Translations under genes and position numbers: made by a program
Source: Flavobacterium sp. SLB02
GTDB lineage: Bacteria; Bacteroidota; Bacteroidia; Flavobacteriales; Flavobacteriaceae
DNA length: 64,000 nt
Assembly: GCF_009664855.1 (NCBI RefSeq)
Contig: NZ_CP045928.1
Location: forward strand, 5,230,108 to 5,294,107
Direction: 5' to 3'
Notes under the pieces: model-generated
The model's database searches: none
What the model was told of the DNA's origin: nothing
The model's input: the letters and a program-made list of their open reading frames with translations, nothing else
Shown here: one piece after another, positions 60,940 to 64,000 of the stretch
Position numbering within the stretch: the first letter of the stretch is position 1
How the letters are laid out: each line of letters starts with the position of its first letter

Positions 60940-63900
60940 ATGAAGAAAATTTTACTATTCATCACTTTATTTTACGGTTTTTCAAATACACTCTATTCCC
61001 AGGACAAACCTGAGAATGGAGTTGTTTCGTTTTCATTACCTATCAGAAATTCTTTAAAATTTAATAGATATTTAATCAACCCAACATTTAGTTTTGTTCG
61101 CGAAACAAATGCATACGCAAGCTTTTATAATAAAAGACAATGGGTGCAGTTTGAAGATGCACCAAATACTTATCTGGCCAATTATTCAGGTCGCTTTAGA
61201 GAAAATGAAGCATTTGCTTTTGGCTTATTCCAGCAAAATTATGGTTTAATGACCGTTTTTGGCGGAATAGGAAACTTCGCACACAACATTGTTTTAGAGC
61301 AGGACAGTAACTTGACTTTTGGTATGAACGTTGGCGTATATCAAAGTGGTTTAAACAAAGGAAAAATCATATCTGATGATCCAAATCTTTTAAATTTAGA
61401 TTACCCTTCAAATACATTACTTACAGTTAATCCTGGTATCAACTATGGTACTGCATTTCTTGATTTTGGAGTTTCTGTAAACAATCTGATTCTTTACAAT
61501 TTTGGTTCAGGAATCGTAAAAGATGATCCGGAAAGAGCGATCGAACTACATGCTATGTACACTGGTTATCTTGATAGTTATGGATTTTTTGACAGAAGTA
61601 AATTCTCAGGAATTGTAAAAACAGAAATCAAACAAGAAAAAACAATAATTTCAGGACTTGCCATGATTGCCATTCCGCAAGGAGTTTGGGCACAGGCAGG
61701 TTACAATACTTTGTATGGAATTTCAGCAGGTTTAGGAATTAATATTTCGCCAAGTATTGCTATCGAATACAACTACGAGAGAGGAATGGGGAATTTTACA
61801 AATCTTGGAGGTTCTCATGAATTTGCTATTGCTTATAAATTCAAAAATAAAAACTATTACTATGGTGATGATGAAGAAGGTTCTTTAATAGATCCTTCGA
61901 AACCAAAAGCAGTAATGGCTAAAAAAACGACTACTCCGGTAACGAGAGTAAGTGGTGCTGAAACAGCAAAACTAGCTGCCGAAGCTAAGGCTAAAGCCGA
62001 TGCTGAAGCACTTAAAGTAAGATTGGCTGCGGCCGAGAAAGTGAAGGCTGATGCCGAAGCTGCTGCAAAAGCAAAACTAGAAGCCGATAATAAAGCTAAG
62101 GCTGATGCTGAAGCATTAAAAATAAAACTAGCTGCAGATGCTAAAGCAAAAGCTGATGCAACAAGAGCACAAACTGCAACAACAAACAAAGCAGTTGCGA
62201 CAGAACAAAAAACACAAGCACAATTAACTGCAGACAAAGCGAGAGCTGATGCTGAAGCACGCAGAATAAAATTAGCTGCAGATAATAAAGCGCGAGTAGA
62301 TGCTGCTGCTGCTGCGAGAGCTCAAGCAATTGCAAAAAAACCTAGCGCAACAACAACTCAAAAGACTCAGGCACAATTAGCAGCTGATAAAGCAAAAGCT
62401 GATGCCGAAGCATTGAGAACTAAATTGGCTGCAGATAAAGCGAAAGCCGATGCCGCAGCAGCTGCAAAATCAAAAGCTGCAACAACTGCTGCACCACAAA
62501 AAACACAAGCAGAATTAGCCGCTGATAAAGCGAGAGCTGATGCAGAAGCATTGAAAATTAAGCTGGCTGGAGATGCAAAAGCTAAAGCCGATGCCGAAGC
62601 GGCTGCAAAAGCAAAATTAGAAGCTGATAATAAAGCAAAGGCTGATGCCGAAGCTTTAAAAATAAAATTAGCTGCCGATGCTAAAGCAAAAGCAGATGCT
62701 GCCGAAGCTAAACGTAAAGCAGATGCCAAAGCAAAAGCTGAAGCTGCAGATTTACAATCGATTTTAGCTGCAGATGCTAAAGCAAAAGCCGATTCAGATG
62801 CTTATCAGGCAAGATTAGCTGCTGAAGCAAAAGCTGCTGCTGCTGCTGCTGTAAAAACCAAAGCAAGTATTGATGCTGCTAACAAAGCTAAACTAGCTGC
62901 TGATGCCAAAGCAAAAGCTGCTGAAGATGCTGCATTAAAAGAAAAATTAGCTGCCGATGCCAAAGCGAAAGCAGATGCAGAAGCAAGAGCTGCAAGAATA
63001 GCTGCAGAAGCAAAAGCGAAGGCTGATGCTGAAGCTGCTGCCAGAGCAAAATTAGAAGCCGATGCTAAAGCGAAAGCCGATGCGGAAGCATTGAAAATAA
63101 AATTAGAAGCTGATGCCAAAGCCAAAGCGGATGCAGAAGCATTAAAGGCAAAACTAGCTTCAGATGCTAAAGCCAAAGCGGATGCAGACGCATTACAGGC
63201 TAAACTAATCGCTGATGCGAAAGCCAAAGTTGATGCAGAAGCATTACAGGCAAAATTAGCTGCTGATGCAAAAGCAAAAGCAGATGCGGAAGCACTTCAG
63301 GCAAAACTAGCTGCGGATGCAAAAGCAAAAGCAGATGCGGAAGCGCTTCAGGCAAAATTAGCTGCTGATGCAAAAGCAAAAGCTGATATGGAGGCATTAC
63401 AGGCAAAATTAATTGCCGATGCCCGAGTTAAAGCTGATGCAGAAGCAACTGCTAAAGCGAAAGCGGATGCCGAAGCGAAAAAATTACAAGAAGCAGAAGA
63501 GGCACGTCTGGCAAAATTAGCCGCAGACGAGAAAGCGAAGGCTGATGCAGAAGCTGCTGCCAAAGCTAAATTAGAAGCCGATGCTAAAGCGAAAGCCGAT
63601 GTATTACAAGCAAAACTTGCTGCCGATGCTAAAGCCAACGCCGATGCCGAAGCATTACAAGCAAAACTTGCTGCTGATGCTAAAGCGAAAGCCGATGCAG
63701 AAGCTCTTCAGGCAAAATTAGCTGCCGATGCTAAAGCCAAAGCTGATGCCGAAGCATTACAAGCAAAACTTGCTGCCGATGCTAAAGCGAAAGCCGATGC
63801 AGAAGCTCTTCAGGCAAAATTAGCTGCCGATGCTAAAGCCAAAGCTGATGCAGCAGCACTACAAGCTAAATTAGCTGCCGATGCTAAAGCGAAAGCCGAT

Positions 63901-64000
63901 GCAGAAGCTCTTCAGGCAAAATTAGCTGCCGATGCTAAAGCCAAAGCTGATGCAGCAGCACTACAAGCTAAATTAGCTGCCGATGCTAAAGCGAAAGCCG
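60940..64000 (+). CDS. PorP/SprF family protein fused to a long Ala-rich repeat region (SprD-like), partial
   Basis: The frame starts at ATG 60940 and is open to the right edge (1020 codons), without an in-frame stop. Residues 1-20 form a signal peptide. Residues 20-305 match the PorP/SprF outer-membrane protein family (PIRNSLKFNRYLINPTFSFV, GVWAQAGYNTLYGISAGLGI, GGSHEFAIAYKFK). After a spacer (SKPKAVMAKKTTTP), Ala/Lys/Asp/Glu-rich repeats begin near residue 340 and soon settle on units like ALQAKLAADAKAKADAE. An OmpA-like end, as I recall for SprD, would lie beyond the window. It follows the Ig-like gene by 1 bp. Confidence 0.75.
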   Translation, partial: MKKILLFITLFYGFSNTLYSQDKPENGVVSFSLPIRNSLKFNRYLINPTFSFVRETNAYASFYNKRQWVQFEDAPNTYLANYSGRFRENEAFAFGLFQQNYGLMTVFGGIGNFAHNIVLEQDSNLTFGMNVGVYQSGLNKGKIISDDPNLLNLDYPSNTLLTVNPGINYGTAFLDFGVSVNNLILYNFGSGIVKDDPERAIELHAMYTGYLDSYGFFDRSKFSGIVKTEIKQEKTIISGLAMIAIPQGVWAQAGYNTLYGISAGLGINISPSIAIEYNYERGMGNFTNLGGSHEFAIAYKFKNKNYYYGDDEEGSLIDPSKPKAVMAKKTTTPVTRVSGAETAKLAAEAKAKADAEALKVRLAAAEKVKADAEAAAKAKLEADNKAKADAEALKIKLAADAKAKADATRAQTATTNKAVATEQKTQAQLTADKARADAEARRIKLAADNKARVDAAAAARAQAIAKKPSATTTQKTQAQLAADKAKADAEALRTKLAADKAKADAAAAAKSKAATTAAPQKTQAELAADKARADAEALKIKLAGDAKAKADAEAAAKAKLEADNKAKADAEALKIKLAADAKAKADAAEAKRKADAKAKAEAADLQSILAADAKAKADSDAYQARLAAEAKAAAAAAVKTKASIDAANKAKLAADAKAKAAEDAALKEKLAADAKAKADAEARAARIAAEAKAKADAEAAARAKLEADAKAKADAEALKIKLEADAKAKADAEALKAKLASDAKAKADADALQAKLIADAKAKVDAEALQAKLAADAKAKADAEALQAKLAADAKAKADAEALQAKLAADAKAKADMEALQAKLIADARVKADAEATAKAKADAEAKKLQEAEEARLAKLAADEKAKADAEAAAKAKLEADAKAKADVLQAKLAADAKANADAEALQAKLAADAKAKADAEALQAKLAADAKAKADAEALQAKLAADAKAKADAEALQAKLAADAKAKADAAALQAKLAADAKAKADAEALQAKLAADAKAKADAAALQAKLAADAKAKA
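61960..64000 (+). repeat. Tandem 51-bp (17-codon) coding repeats
   Basis: Irregular Ala/Lys-rich repeats begin near 61960. From about 63040 they are continuous 51-bp units, and at 63799 and 63901 a 102-bp double unit is repeated almost exactly. GC content is visibly above the surroundings because of Ala codons. The long minus-strand frames in this stretch are by-products of the repeat. Confidence 0.85.

Noticed and set aside
61860..63638. Long minus-strand open frames rich in Ala, Ser and Leu
   Set aside because: They mirror the Ala-rich repeat of the PorP/SprF fusion, which lacks stop codons in several frames. They have no start signals or independent features.

Overview
The window is AT-rich chromosomal DNA from a Bacteroidota bacterium, almost certainly a Flavobacterium or close relative. 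The evidence is the promoter style (TTG, 18-22 bp spacer, TAnnTTTG), a glycosidase with a type IX secretion (T9SS) sorting tail, a type B (gliding-associated) sorting-like tail beside a PorP/SprF protein, and typical flavobacterial families (HU/SPOR protein, head-GIN protein, bacterial GH3 protein, DUF4175 protein). It is mostly ordinary core genome, with several noncoding stretches that are not ordinary.

Layout. 1-7 kb is the edge of a surface-polysaccharide locus: two glycosyltransferases, a UDP-glucuronate decarboxylase, and a leftward run of O-antigen ligase/polymerase-like protein, second polytopic membrane protein, Wzx-like flippase and Wzz-like protein. 7-20 kb holds a two-part protein with a nucleosidase-like C-terminus, a GH3 family protein, TatA, a frameshifted GH8 glucanase, Tex with two DUF3857/transglutaminase-like proteins, and RpiB. 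A decayed gene and a 0.6-kb gene-free AT-rich stretch with DnaA-box-like sites follow (20.3-21.6 kb); predominant gene orientation changes from leftward to rightward there. 21.9-34 kb carries RNase R, a head-GIN protein, a LysE exporter, tRNA-Cys, FolB, GlnRS with a long C-terminal extension, a 1.2-kb noncoding region with three copies of a roughly 327-bp repeat, a small envelope cluster (YtxH, holin-like, small protein), an SPFH protein and GltX. 34-41 kb has a DUF4175 protein, YbeY and MnmG, with nine parS-like sites (consensus TGTTTCACGTGAAACA) in 2.6 kb around mnmG. 41-57 kb has a methyltransferase, an OmpH/Skp-like lipoprotein, a RecD/Pif1-type helicase, a tandem pair of secreted paralogues, an HU-SPOR protein, a heavily decayed dprA, TrpS, PlsC, RecA, a thioesterase, a DoxX protein and DNA polymerase III delta prime. 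57-64 kb opens a rightward operon with a strong promoter: small secreted protein, beta-helix protein, short exported protein, Ig-like protein with type B sorting tail, and a PorP/SprF protein fused to more than 2 kb of Ala/Lys/Asp-rich 17-residue repeats that runs off the end. Gene order and types resemble the sprB gliding operon of F. johnsoniae (recalled, not checked).

How the parts fit. The parS cluster, the orientation switch and the DnaA-box-like region suggest that the window lies close to the replication origin; this is inference. Four genes are disrupted: GH8, a small exported protein at 20.35 kb, a coiled-coil protein, and dprA with five separate lesions. Two have homopolymer indels that could be sequence errors; dprA has too many kinds of lesion for that to be the simplest explanation.
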